A DNA stretch of 64,000 nt, taken from NCBI GenBank assembly GCA_963082875.1, contig OY720102.1, positions 186,001 to 250,000 of the forward strand, read 5' to 3'. Every line of letters begins with the position of its first letter. Within the stretch, counting starts at the first letter, position 1. This DNA is from Corella eumyota (Eukaryota; Chordata; Ascidiacea; Phlebobranchia; Corellidae). The notes beneath the pieces were generated by a model, which saw nothing but the letters and a program-made list of their open reading frames with translations, ran no database searches and was not told where the DNA came from. Position numbers and translations under genes: made by a program. This document shows positions 24,701 to 37,600 of the stretch, one piece after another.

Positions 24701-27700
24701 AAGTTAAACCTTGGTTGATTTAAACAAATTAAAGTTTGTTTGTTAAACATAAGGTTTCTGTTATTAAATAAATAAGGCTCAAAGTCCTATATTCTTGTTT
24801 AATTAAAAGCGTTCCAAGTGTTTGTTGAAAGTCAACCACTCACGAATAACTCGATTGTGTCTCAACCATTTTATCTCAGCTGTGGGTAAAGCTTCGGGGG
24901 TGGGACAGATATATTCCATGTTGATTCCAATTCTTGCATGCAGGGAAATATGGGGGACTTCAAAGGAGGAAATCGCTTAAAAAAAAGGGATTTTAAAACC
25001 AGTTAAACTTATTTAGTTAAATTTAAACCAGGATCTCAGGTCTTACTCAGGGATACTACAACATGCCAGCAGTGAGAATCAAACCCAGGATTTCAAGTCT
25101 TACTCAAGGATGCTACAACATGCCAGCAGTGGGAATCAAACCAAAGACCTCAGGACTTACTCAAGGATGTTACAACAAGCCAACCATAAAATATTTTGAC
25201 AAACAAATGATAAAAATCAAATTTACTCGCAATCTTGATGTTGACCCGAACAGGAGCTGATTTGATCAAGCCGGAGGTTGCAAAGCATGTGTATGTGCCC
25301 TCGTGTGACTGTTTTATGCTGTCTATGTACAAGGTTCCATTAGGATAAACACAACGCTTGCAAGATCCATCTGACCTGACGGGTAAAAATAAATCGACAT
25401 GAAAAAGTTGATTTAGATTTTAGATAATTAACAAAAAAGTAAGTCTAGTAAGTCTGGTAGTGTATTTGCTATACTGGTCATAAAGGTTTTAAGTTTGAGC
25501 CGCACCAATGCCACATTATTTGCCCCTGAATCTAGTGTTTATAAATAATTAAACACATCACAACAGCACACCCTATATTACCTTAAGGTGATTTGGACTA
25601 AAAATAACAACACAAATTTTAACTTGAAATTTCTTACCTTGTTTTGTTAGCAATTGGTTTGGAGTTTTGAGCGCGGTACCACGACACATTTGGTTTCGGA
25701 GTCGCCTCCCAGTGGCAAGGAATCGACAAACTTTTACTTTTACGAACAAATAGATCCTCATGAAGAGGTCCTTTGATTAATTTCGGGGTCCGAGGATCTG
25801 TAACAAGAATTTAGCATAAGATTATGAACTGAAATTATTGCATACAAATATTAGTTGGGGGTTGCAACCATTTTACAACAATTAAAACCCAACTTTAGGG
25901 GAACTCACCGATCACTTTTAAATTGAGAGCAATAGAGCAGGTTTTCCTGGGTGGATGTTGCACGCAACAAATATAATTTCCGTCATACACGTTTAACGTT
26001 ACATTGTTGATCGACAACCTCCTGTTCTTTATCCCAATATTTGTTGAAGCGTTGATTCTTACTCCGTTTAACTCCCAGATTATACCAGTTGGTCTAAAAA
26101 ATAAATTTATTTTTTGTCATTTTATTTTTTTTTAATTATTCTGAAGAGTTAAAATTAAGTTTTAAATTTCTTATATTTAAACAGAAGTTGTAACGTACTT
26201 TGGATTTCCCTCGACGCCACATTTTATCACAACCTTCACTCCAGGCAATATTTTATCGGGAGATGATGGCGTCTTTAAAGTTACAACCCCTCCATCCACC
26301 CCTAAAAAAACATTTAATTATTTATTAAAAGCATTTACACAAAAACAAAAAATATCAGCCATTAATTTTGACAAACATAAAATAAATTTTAAAATTGTTT
26401 AAAAAGCTCTAAAAGTGAATCCAACTATGACATCATAATATGCTTGAGTAAATAGATAAGAACCTCTTGTTTATGTCACAATGGTTGCCATGCTTCAATG
26501 ACCACAACAGAAAATTTAAAACTTTTTAACAAAAAGTTTTTTTTATTAAAATTAAATTTATTTGTTGGGAATCGAACCAAACAGAAATTTATTTCATAAT
26601 TCAATAAATTAATTAAAAACTGCTAATAAATATTTTTATTATTAAATAAACGATAATAAAAAAAATATTTTTCTAAAAAAATTTGGAACAACAACTTTAA
26701 CTTACATTTAATGTTAAACTCAACAGGAGGTGTAACCTCATAATCTCCGGTCACATTATTGGTGGCCTGGCACTGAAACTCACCACTGTCAAGAGTTCTG
26801 TTCACCCTCTTAATATAAAGGTTGTCACCTTGTTGGTACCTAATAAAAAGAACAAAAATTGAAAAAAATATTTTAATTACAACAAAAGTTTTTTAATACC
26901 AAAAGCAATTTAATTAATAAATTAACATTAGATAATTAAGATTAATTATTAAATAAACAAATCCAACTTTCATTGGTACAACAAAACTTAAACTGTCAAA
27001 AAATGACCAAAATTAAACAACAAACCAAAAGTTAAAGTTTTATAGGAGTAAAAAGTCGGATAAAATAAATTAACAAAATTTATTAAAAGTCGTTTGTTGG
27101 TCAATGTTTAGTTACAACACCTATTTACAATTAGTGTTTCCACATTAGATTCAAAATAAAACAATATTATCGAAAATCAAATAAAACAAAGTTTGAAAAC
27201 TTTTTAAAAATCATAAAAATTTACCTTCTGTTGTTATTGACGACAGGATCTCCGTTGTAGAGCCATGAGATTATGTAAAACCCCCCTGAAGTCCCCCCTG
27301 GGTCACTTGCCCCACAAGACAAGGTCGCACTTCTGTCGTTTGTCACATCTTGACCCCGGGGTTCAGGGTCAAACTTAAAAGCTTTACTCAATGTGAGAAA
27401 TACTGAAATATAAAAAAAATTAACTAAATTTTTTTTGTCTATATCTTTATCCTCGATGTGGGAAAGTCGAATGCGCGACTTAAACATAAAGTAACATCAG
27501 TTATTCCGACCCAGTCTCGAGTAGCCTGTAGCAGTTTGGGATATTATAGATTATAATTGCCCGATAATTATGCTGCTAATTAAGTGCTGGCTCAGCAGGA
27601 GTTTATACCGTTTATAGCACCTTACATATTAACTTTTATCTTAAAACTCAGTCTACCGGTCTGCTATTCTTAGACAACCTTTTTTAGTTTAATATATGTC

Positions 27701-27903
27701 AACATGCCAGTTTAATTTGCTGGTATCTGCTAATATTACTAAAAACAATATCATCAAATGAATTTATAAACCGCAACAAGCTGACAAGACAAAATACATT
27801 TTATCCTTTACAAGAAACGCAAAAAATGCCGAAACGTTTACTAAACTCCATTAATTTATAAAACAAATATAAACTTACCAAAAACGAATAAAACAATCTT
27901 CAT
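18729..27903 (-). CDS. ptk7: PTK7-type receptor pseudokinase, seven Ig domains
   Basis: 23 exons, about 1,078 codons (human PTK7: 1,070 aa): 27879-27903, 27225-27402, 26706-26839, 26199-26301, 25909-26093, 25638-25797, 25227-25370, 24844-24975, 24545-24685, 23776-23921, 23299-23422, 23030-23149, 22495-22721, 21979-22174, 21560-21692, 21256-21320, 21051-21176, 20561-20666, 20219-20384, 20083-20151, 19534-19685, 19031-19209, 18729-18952. The start at 27903 gives a signal peptide (MKIVLFVFVFLTLSKA). Seven Ig domains follow, about two exons each, then a transmembrane helix (TIALSVSGGVAYILLTVALI) and a kinase fold. The glycine loop is GRGKFGKVF and the beta-3 lysine is kept (VMVK). The catalytic loop is VHGDIATRN, and DFG is replaced by FLG (SFLGLN), as in the PTK7 family (human ALG), so catalysis is unlikely. 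PTK7 is a Wnt co-receptor in planar cell polarity and convergent extension at the plasma membrane. Confidence 0.95.
19795..20007 (+). mobile_element. tRNA-derived SINE, 5'-shortened
   Basis: B-box GGGTTCAATCCCTGCAGC, the core CGCTGAGCCAGCACCTAAAC, and tail TTCGACTTTCTCACATCGAG. It lies in a PTK7 intron, antisense to the gene. Confidence 0.8.
20731..21004 (-). mobile_element. tRNA-derived SINE, diverged head
   Basis: Tail and core match the family (GTTACCCCGACCCAGTCTTA, GCTGCTGATTGGTTTTGGC). The tRNA-like head has drifted. It lies in a PTK7 intron. Confidence 0.75.
21760..21842 (-). repeat. unclassified interspersed repeat (GTTGCAAC family)
   Basis: Read on the minus strand: GTTGTTGTATTGTGGTTGCA followed by AACAAATATTTGCCTGTGG. 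Related copies occur at 25842-25890, 34598-34652, 37312-37400, 62972-63080 and 63153-63230. I see no terminal repeats and do not know the family. Confidence 0.5.
22755..23010 (+). repeat. 20-bp minisatellite of TGACATCACAATAAAGATGA units
   Basis: About 12-13 copies of a 20-bp unit (ATGACATCACAATAAAGATG) in a PTK7 intron. One copy carries the TGACGTCA palindrome. It is not the same array as at 17968, but is built on a closely related word. Confidence 0.9.
23450..23700 (-). repeat. 57-bp minisatellite, about four copies
   Basis: Minus-strand copies of the same 57-bp unit as at 15575-16165 (GGTTTGATTCCCACTGCTGG). It lies in a PTK7 intron between Ig-domain exons. Confidence 0.85.
24033..24316 (+). 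mobile_element. tRNA-derived SINE, full length and well preserved
   Basis: Begins CCGGCAGCGTGGTGTAGTGG, with B-box GTGGGTTCAATCTCCACTG and core CTGCTGAGCCAGCAATTAAT. It ends CGACTTTCCCACATTGAGGA followed by ATAACAATATATAC and A-rich sequence. One of the best copies for defining the family. It lies in a PTK7 intron. Confidence 0.9.
25022..25185 (-). repeat. 57-bp minisatellite, about three copies
   Basis: Same unit as at 15575 and 23450, minus orientation (TGGGTTTGATTCTCACTGCT). It lies in a PTK7 intron. Confidence 0.8.
25842..25890 (-). repeat. fragment of the GTTGCAAC interspersed repeat
   Basis: Contains AAATATTAGTTGGGGGTTGC followed by AACCATTTTACAACAATT, matching the other family copies in reverse. 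It lies in a PTK7 intron. Confidence 0.45.
27436..27628 (-). mobile_element. tRNA-derived SINE lacking its tRNA head
   Basis: Tail and core are well preserved (CCTCGATGTGGGAAAGTCGA to GTTTATAGCACCTTAC), but the copy stops before the B box. It lies in the first PTK7 intron. Confidence 0.8.
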
Positions 27904-28462
27904 TTTTCATTAAAATATAAAATCCACAAAAAAAACTAAAAACTATTTTAAAAAAATTTTGTTATCACTTTAACATGTACTCTTAACCCGGCTATGACGT
28001 AGTTTAAGTTTCCAAAACAACTTTAACACCACGTATATTTTTTAATTTATCCTCATGGCACAATCTGTTGACTATTTTTTTTTATGTATATATCTTTATC
28101 CTCGATGTGGGAAAGTCGAATGCGCGACTTAAACATAGAGTAACATCAGTTACTCCGACCCTGTCTCAAGTTGCCTGTGGCAGTTTGGGTATATATAATA
28201 TAGATTATAATTGCCCAGTAACTATGCTGCTGATTAATTGCTGGCTCAGCAGGAGTTCATACTGTTTATAGCACATTACTCAAGGACTCTACAGCATGAG
28301 ATCAGTGGAGATTGAACCCACGACCTCATGTGTGGTGTAGCAAGTGTTCTTACCACTACACCACGCTGCCGATTATACTTTACATAAATTAAAAAAATTA
28401 ACTTATTTAGGATGTGGTTGCTGAATTATTGAACCTGAAATGTAAGTAGAAGTTATAAATGT
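27904..28462. other. intergenic region between PTK7 5' end and INTS3 3' end
   Basis: Short spacer, mostly one full-length SINE. The PTK7 promoter must lie here, but I see no clear TATA box or cluster of known sites. Confidence 0.45.
28084..28371 (-). mobile_element. tRNA-derived SINE, full length
   Basis: Minus-strand copy with complete head (CGGCAGCGTGGTGTAGTGGT), B-box GGGTTCAATCTCCACTGATC, core and tail. Little divergence suggests a fairly recent insertion. Confidence 0.9.
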
Positions 28463-28468
28463 TTTATT
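28463..28468 (-). terminator. poly(A) signal of INTS3
   Basis: AATAAA on the minus strand, about 180 bases past the INTS3 stop codon. Confidence 0.5.
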
Positions 28469-28646
28469 TTTACAAAGAAAAAACAAGTTTGCGACCAAAT
28501 AGCTCCACAGAGAACAAAATATTCTGACTTTAGAAAACACAAAGTTAACATAAAAGTCAGTCTTGTAAAACTAAACAAAATTGATCTAGAGTTTTAAAAA
28601 AAAATCTGAGTTGTGACGTAATAATCTGTGTAATGATGACGTTATT

Positions 28647-31600
28647 CTAATCGCTCTCAGAAGATTCTTTTGGTCTTCTTTTCTGTCTTCGTTTTCTCTT
28701 GAAATCTTCGTCGTCCTGGTAACAAAAAACATTTTAAGTTTCTAGAAGCATTAAGTTTAATTATGACGTCACAAAACTTACCGACGATGACGTTGAATTC
28801 GACTGTTCTGAATCGCGTTTGTGTGACGTGCGTTCTGACGTCATCATTCGATTGTTTTGTTTGTTTCGTTTGCGAGTTGATCGAATATCACTAAACAACA
28901 ATAAATAAGTTGTATAAATACATAAAGACTGCACCACTACTATTTTGTGTCAATCAAAGACCACGTGACCACTTTAGAGCACGTGTCAATCAAAGACCAC
29001 GTGGCTACTCATAAAAACGTAAAACCGACCATTAAGCCAACTTTAATTAAAACTATACAAATAACCACGTGTTAGTCACGTGACCTCACCGAAGCAGAAC
29101 CTCGTCCTCTGATTCGTAGGCTATGGCGAAAAGATCGGTGAAGCGTGACCTGCATTGTTCCCCGCATGTTTGCTGGACGTGAACCAGGCAAGCGATGATC
29201 GAGTCTTGAGTGAAAACTGAAACAATATTGGAGTAAAACTTAACTTGAGTAAAAATTACTTAAGTTTTAAACGTTAACTTGATTCAAATAAAAAAATATT
29301 TAAAAACGTTTCTGAAATTCCCGACTACTCGAAACATTCCATTATGTTAACAACCACTTGAACAATCGCGCGCACGTTTAACGTTTGTGACGTCATAAAC
29401 TGAAATCGCGCAAATATTTGGTCATAAAACTTTATTGTTCACAAAAAACAAGATGACAAACACATTAATATGACGTCACAATAACAAATAATTTAACTCA
29501 CGATTTTTCTTCGGTAGCGACGTCTTCCTCACATTATCCACGTGACGTAACATCTGGATTGTGGTTGGTTGTGACGTAGGCATCGAAGCATGGCTTGATC
29601 GAACACTAAAAACATTATGACGTCATTAAACGGCGGAAAATCCAAAATCGCGACGAGAAAAGCGAATCGTGAAACTATTTAATGTGACGTAATAATCGGG
29701 CTAACTCAGGTGAATAATTCATGTTATGACGAAACAGAGGGAAAGCTCGGGGCAGTATTTAAAGCCAGTGAAGCGATAAGTTAGATAGTAAGCGATATAA
29801 CAACAAACGAGTTTTGACTAGAAACAAGACTAGAAGAAGGTTTATATAATCAACCCAAGAAACAATAAAAGGAAGTTAACTGCAAAATATAAGAAGGATG
29901 AATACAGGGCCGTTGTATTTAAAAGAGTTTCGTAACCAACGCTACAGCATATCAACAATTCAACTTGTTTCAAATTAAATTCCTCGTTTAGGTTAAGTTA
30001 TTTTACAAGCACTTTAAAAAAGGTTTTACGATGTCTTATAAGCAGAGAAAAAAAATGTTTCAGAAATTATAAACTCCTTTAACTTTCATTGTTTTTGCGT
30101 TACTAAAACTTAGAATATATAAGAAAATTTATTTTACAAATAGCAGTTAGGTTTTAAGAATTTAATAATAATACAAATTGTGACGTCACAATGGCAAACA
30201 TTGCAAAGAACATGACAGCAGCGGTTGCATCGGTGAGAAGCACGGTGAAAACAAGTTCCCAGTCAGCGGTCAACATCGTTATTTGTTTGGTCACAGTTGG
30301 GTCAGAACAGCTGTTCACCTTCGCCGCGTTCACCTGCCCGTGTCCGCCAGACAACTCAACGTCATCAGGTGATGTCATAGGTACGGTAGTGATGTCATAG
30401 GTACAGTAGTGACGTCATAGAGCCGGTAGTGGCGTATTAGGGCCGGTGGTAACGTCATAGGGCCAATGGTAACGTCATAGAAACTATGGTGACGTCATTG
30501 GGCCGGTAGTGACGTTACAATTATAAGTGGCGCATAAAGATTGTAGTAAAATAAAGTTTTAATGACGTCTTTTTGACGTAGGCAGTTTCAGCGTGAACGC
30601 AATGTACGGAGGAGTGTTTATCCTTGTTCCTGCGATCGCTCTCTTCATCCTCGGGTTCGCGATGAACCTGCGGACCTGGAAGTTGGTGACCGGATGTTGC
30701 TGGAGGGATCCCGATGCTGCCCGGGGTTACTTGGCGGGAAGTCTTACCGTTGTCGAGGTTTTGTTACAGGTCATACGTCATAGTTGATTTAATATTTAAA
30801 ACTAAACTTATGACGTCGCAAATCTATTTTATGACGTCATATTGCTTTACAGGCGACAGTGGCGCCGTGTGCTTGGATCGCGATTGCCTTCTTAGACGGC
30901 AAGTACTACGCATGCGCGAAGACCGACGATCCCTACGACATGGAGTGTGATGACGTCATGTACAGCAAATCGAAAAGTAAGTCATGACGTCATAAGAGTT
31001 TACGTCACTTGATGACGTCATAATATGTTTAGTTCGGTTCACTGAGGAATACGAGAGAAACAAACAAAAATCTCAGATTCTTGGTTGGTTGTTCATCGCT
31101 TCCATCTTTTTATTTGGTTCCCTGCTGTTTATGATGTATAGGTATGATGTAATATTAAGCTGACTATGACGTCACATAACATTATACAATGACGTCATAG
31201 ATGGTGCTCAGGATTGACCTATCACCATCGACAATACATGAAGTGGTATCGCGAGATAGAGAACGAAGAATTTCAAAAGATCGCTAAGGAAAAAGTAAGT
31301 TTTGTGACGTCATAACCAGTCGTACATGTCGTCATAACCTTGCAAGCTATAAAGTTATATACCACGCCTACGCCATCAAACTTTAATGACGTATTTGTTT
31401 CAGTTAAGAGCACAAGCGAAAGCGAATATCGAACATTTCTTTAAGGAGAGAAGAGAGAAATTCGATTGGGACAAAATCTCCACAGTTTTCAATTTCACCC
31501 AAGACAAAAAAGGATTTGCGCTCTACAGGTAAATTATAAGTGACTTATATTACATACCAGAGTCTATACCTGAGTCTACAGGTAACTTAAAACCGGGGTC

Positions 31601-34600
31601 GCAGTTTACCGGTGGATCAAATTGTTTGTTCGGCGGATCAAGTTGTTTCCGCCGTTTTAATGGTACCCGTTTTTAAGTTGTTTGATCCGCCGTTTTAATG
31701 GTACCCGTTTTAAGCAGTTTGGTCCGCCGTTTTAATGGTACCCGATTTTTGTCGCAATTTTAAGCACAAATTTATCAACAACTAGTAGATTACACATTGC
31801 TAATATTTAACATTATTTAATGTTTTTAATCACGTGACAGTCGCCTCGACCAATGGTGTACGAACGACGACGAGGAATTATTACGTCAGAAAAAAGAACA
31901 AGCTCTTCTAAATGACGAAACAAACAAAGCGTCGGATAGCGAAAAGAGCCCCCTGTTACCAAATAATCAATCTCCGACGTCACAACCACAAAATATGACG
32001 TCAGAAACAGAGTTACTACAAATAGAAACTGTAGACGGAGGGGAGAATAATATTAATTCAAGCGAAAGACAATTTAATGACAGTAAATGTTAAGTTTAAG
32101 TTAAACAAAAGCCAAATCTTGCCTTAAACTAACCTGCTTGCTATTTACAATAACACGAAATACGAGGAATATGAACCGGATAAAACTTATTTACAAAGAC
32201 AGTGGTTACCCCAAAGCACGAGAATATAAAGCACACAATTAATAGCAAAAGAATATAAGGTTTAAATATTTGCATTGTTTTCATGGTAGATGCCAAAATA
32301 CATGGTTTTCCACTGTAGTTTCTCATTGTTAAATTCTTATTGTTTGCATTGTTAGTTTCTCATTGTTTTCATTGTTAAATTCTCATTGTTTTCATTGTTA
32401 AAGTTTCATTGTTTTCATTGTTAAATTCTCATTGTTTTCATTGTTAAAGTTTCATTGTTTAAAGTTGATTGTTTATTACTAACTCAAGTTTTTATTGACG
32501 TCACAATCACTTCATTGTGGTGTAAGTCGAACTTTCTCTTCTCGAGAAAGGTCGAAAGGTCGAGCGTGGTCGTTGACCCGTGAACGACCTTGAATGAGCC
32601 CAGGTCACGTGGTCATCGTCACGGTTAAGTGCGAAGTTGTTGTTGCTCTGATTGTTGAGGTCATAAACATCGGTTTCTTTGATGTTTTGACTGTCGCTCT
32701 GTGATGTAATAGTTACTTATTTATTATTGCTAACAATGAAAATTAATTTATCAACAACTTGTTATCTCTTTTATAACTAGAGGTTTTCGGTTTGATTCCC
32801 ACTGCTGGTATGTTGTAGCATCCTCAAGTAAAACATGAGGCCCTGGGTTTAATTCCCACTGCTGGCATGTTTTACCATTCTTGAGTAAGGTCTAAGATTC
32901 TGGGTTTGATTCCCACTGCTAGCATGTTATTGCATCCTTAAGCAAGACCTGAAATCCTGGGTTTGATCCCCACTGCTCCCATGTTATAAGTAATGTAATA
33001 ACAAAACCTACCAAATAACGATTAAAAAAAGTCAATCCTATTTTAAACACAACTCAAAACTTTAAAGCAACTAAAATTATTATAAAGCTTCCATCTACAA
33101 AACTTACAATCATCTGCCCCGCCCATTGGTTAAGTTCTGAAAGACCAATCACCTCTCCGTACGTTGCAGCTCCTCCCACCTGTCAATCAAATAACATGTT
33201 ACAATATTTAAGTTGCTAGGGTGGGTTAGTTAAAAATATTTTCTTACATTAATTTCTTCATCTTGAGCAATGGTGTTTGCAGAGTTGTTGGTTCCTGTCT
33301 CGAATATTCTTACCATTGGAATGTCATTGTCAGGATCTGTGATGTCATAATAGGTTGATATGATGTGTCATAATATTTAATTTAATTTTAATTGTTTAAA
33401 TAATTTTGTGATAATTAAATGTCGTTTTAATTACCTTGATCTTTTTTGCCCGATGCATTTGTCAACTTGGTTTTGCCCCTCCACTAAAATAAATTTTAAA
33501 ATAATTTAACATGGTATCTTAAAAGCTTAAACAGCCATTGAAAACCAAACTGCTGAAGTTAACTTAGGACTGGGATCGAGAGAAACAAATGTTACGCTAA
33601 GTTTGGGCAGTAAGGTCAACCTTTCCTTATTGAAAGTAAATAAATATATGGAAAGTAATCAAAAAAATAAAAACAATACCAAGTGGTCAAAAATATCAAA
33701 GACTGAAAAAAATAATTTAGGTAATAAACATAAATAAAAAGACCTTTAAATATTGACAATAACAACCATTATGACATCATACCTGAATCATTCCAAGACT
33801 TCCAACTTGGATGGTGTTGATCGCAAAAGCTGTCGTCGCAGTCACCTTCTTTGCTCCGGCAGGAATGCAAAGTAGTAACAACAAGTACACTGCCACAGCC
33901 ACCAATAATGCCGCGGCCACTGACACCAGGATGACAAGCAGAGGAATATTTGTTCCTGCTCCGAACACGGTGACACAATCGTCCGTGTTGCACTCCAAAG
34001 TTCGGTTGTTCTGTGATGTCATAATAACTATTTTTTAATTATTTGAAATTAATTAAAAAATTGAAATTAGTTTAAAGATTTAATTCAAATGTTAAATAAA
34101 TCTAAGAACTTTTTTGTAATTAAGATTATATTCAGAAAATTTATTTTTCAGTATTTTGGTTAATAAAAGTTTCTTTTATTAACCAAAATACTAAAAAACC
34201 GACCACTAGAGTGCAGTCTTGATCCGAACAAGTTTGTTGTTGTTGAACTTGGCCTCCACCACAGGTGGTGCTACAGAGGCCAACATCTGTCCAATTTCCG
34301 AACGAACAATTCTAGAAAAAAAAATGAAATAATAACAACTAAATTTAAGATAGACTTAGTATAAATAGACTTAGTATAATTGATTTTTAATAAATAAGAT
34401 GTTGTTTTATTCTAAATTAATTCTAATTATAAAGTTTAACTTACTTGAGAGTTGCACAAAATTGTTCTTTGTTCCTAAAAAAAATTTCATTGAAATTTAA
34501 TAAAAAAATAAAAAATTTAAATTTAATTTTAAAAAAATAAACCGATCAACAAAAACATAAGATTATATAAACTTAATAAAAACTACAAGTTGTGGTGACC

Positions 34601-37600
34601 AAATCCTAAGCTAGCAAATATCAGTTGCAACCATATTACAACAACCAATTAACTGGTGTACCATAAAGTAAAGTGGAGAGTTAACTAAACAACAACTTAC
34701 ATCACAGGTTGAAGATCGCATTCCTGCCATATTGGAACAATTCCTCATCTGATCCAAGGTGCCAGGTCCGTTGCAAGGCACAGTACAAGTGCTTGTATCA
34801 AACCATGAGCTATAAACACAATCGTCGGTGTTACATTGGACCACCCGCTCTCTCTACAAAGTTAAAGTTTCTGGTTTAATTTTAAGCAACTATTTTGTCA
34901 TTCTTATGGTAAATTATATTTGTAAATAGAATAAGAGAAATTATCATAAAATCTCATAAAGTGAACAAAATCTTAAACTAATTAAGTAAATATATTAAAC
35001 ATAAACTCTACAATACTTACATCACATCTAAAATCCAGCCCAAAATTTCCCGTACATTGTGAAAGTTCAGTGATCTCCCCTCCCCCACAAAACCTACTGC
35101 ACTCTCCCTGTGCAATGTAAGGACCATGGCTACAAGGTTCAGTGTTACATTCTCTTCTCTCTATTATAAGGGATGGACCATCACATAAAATGGAGGGCAT
35201 ACCGTTAAGTAAACATCTCATTTTAAAAGCCTGTAAAATTTGTAATTGCAGTTTATAAAGAGTAGCCATAGTTTCGAAACATTGTAATTTTCAAGTTTTT
35301 AATCTGGTGGTATGGTGTAGAGTTCGTTTTTATATTATGGGCCCTCCAGTAAGGTGCTATAAACGATACAAACTCCCACTAAGCCCCCCCAAAAATATCC
35401 CAAACCGACAAAGTCTAAATAGGAGTGGGCGAGAGTAACAAATGTTACTCTATGATTAGGCCTCAAAGTTAACTTTTCCACATCTAGAATAATACCTATC
35501 CACTGCACTGTTACATGGCAAGCAACTCATGTTAAGAAAAAGATTAAATTTTACAACCAAGTTGTACCTGGATCCCTCCATCACAGGTCGCGTTGCAGAC
35601 AGTGGTTGCCACAAATGGACCGTATATTGCACCACAATGGTGAGTGTTACAATCCTGCACCCGCGTTTGTTCACTTAAACCTCCAGATCCCTCACAATCT
35701 GTTGCCACCTGTGATGTCACAATCAATAAAATTTAATTAAAAATCAACTAAGCTATTTTTCACTGTTTTTTATACCAACACTTTTTTTAATTTTTAAAAT
35801 TTTGTGTAGTACATTACTACAAGAGGTCCTGGGTTCGATCACCACTGCTTTCATGTTGTAGCGCCCTTAAGTAAGACACTATAAATAGTGTGAACTTCTG
35901 CTGAGCCAGCACTTAATCAGCAGCATAATTATCGGACAATTATAATCTATAATATCCCAAACTAACGAAGTCAACTCAAGACTGGGTCAGGGTAACTGTT
36001 GTTACTCTATGTTTAAGTCCGTGAAGTCGACCTTCCCACATTAAGAATAAATAAAAACATAAAATAGGTAAAGCCAAAAGTGCACAAAATACTAGAACAA
36101 AGGAACTAACCACTAATTCGTTCATACAAGTTCTTGTTTGTGTAAGTTGCCCGGTACTACAGCTCTCTGAGCAAGGTGTAGAGTCGGCCCACGTTGTCCA
36201 TTGTGAACAAATCCCTTCGTTACATGCCTGGCTCTCAATCTCTGTCACCAAGTTGCCGGCAAAACAACCAACCTAAAACAAATGGAGTAATTAAGTTTGG
36301 TTAAATTTATAATAAATATTTACAAAAACTTGATTTTACATGTTGTGAATAAAAAAATGAAATCGAAATTTAATAAATTTCAATGACTTACAGTGGGACC
36401 GAACTCTCCCAAACAATTCCTCGTCCTTTGTTGGGTTCCATCCCCACATGTTTCATTGCATGCTGATAGGCTGCTCCATTGACCAATCACAGGACAGGGA
36501 TTAGTGTTGCATAAAGCCATGTCAGTTTGGGTGGTACCACCGAGGCCTCCTATAGAAATAAAAATGAAAAGTTCAAGTCTGTAATTTACTTTTTTATATT
36601 TTTCTATCTTTTTAAAATGGGAACTTTACAGCCTTAACATAGAGGAACAATTGCTACCCTGACCCAGCTGATTCGCTTTTGGGTAATTCGGGATATTATA
36701 GATTTTAATCGCTTGATAATTAATCTGTCAATTGGTTTTTAGCTCATAGAAGCTTATACCGTTTATAGTGCCTTACTTAAGGGCAGATTAACATGGAAGT
36801 AGTGGGGATCGAACTAATAACCTCATGTACTAAAGCACTAAGGTGCTACAGCATTAGAGCAGTAGAAAACGTAATAACCCAAAGTGTTTTAACCACTACT
36901 ACAACTTTGAGTTTTTTAAGTAAACGACAACAGTATAACATCATAAAACTTACCCAAGCATGTTGTAGCCGGTGCCCCCCCATCCATGCAGGTTCGAGTT
37001 CTCTCTATCTCCCCCCCTCCACAATTCTGATCACATGACCCCGTCTCAACCCACTCCCCCCATGTCCCCGTACAAGTGGCCATATTAAGACATGGGTATC
37101 TTTGGGTGAATCTGAAAACAAATTATAAAATATTATTGTTACAAATTATTTAAAAATTTTTAACTGCCATCATTTAAACTCAAGTTTTCTTGGACCTAAT
37201 GTTTTTCTTGGACCTAAACAGCTTTTATTAAAAATATAAAAAATACATTTTTAAACAAATTTTGCATTTAAAACGTTTGGAATCAATCTAGATTAATATA
37301 AACTAATGTGGCAACTCTCAACTAATATTTGCCTGCAATAATTTACCCACCCATTTCAAACGGTAGTTTTTGTTTAGATGTAGAGCTATATATTGGACTA
37401 ACATGCGTGGTGTATGCTATGCTGTAGCGCCCGTGAGTAAGCCGCTATAAACGGTACAACCTCCTGCTGAGTCAACACCTAATTAGCAGCATAATTGTGG
37501 GCAATTATAATCTATAATATATCAAACTGCCACAGACAACTTAAGACTGGGTCAGGGTAACTGATGTTACTCTATGTTTAAGTCGCGCATTCGACCTTCC

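Noticed and set aside
28647-29605. A separate small gene between PTK7 and CALHM
   Set aside because: At first it looked like an orphan 3' gene, but its protein matches the INTS3 C terminus and its phase joins exactly to the exon at 41198-41380.
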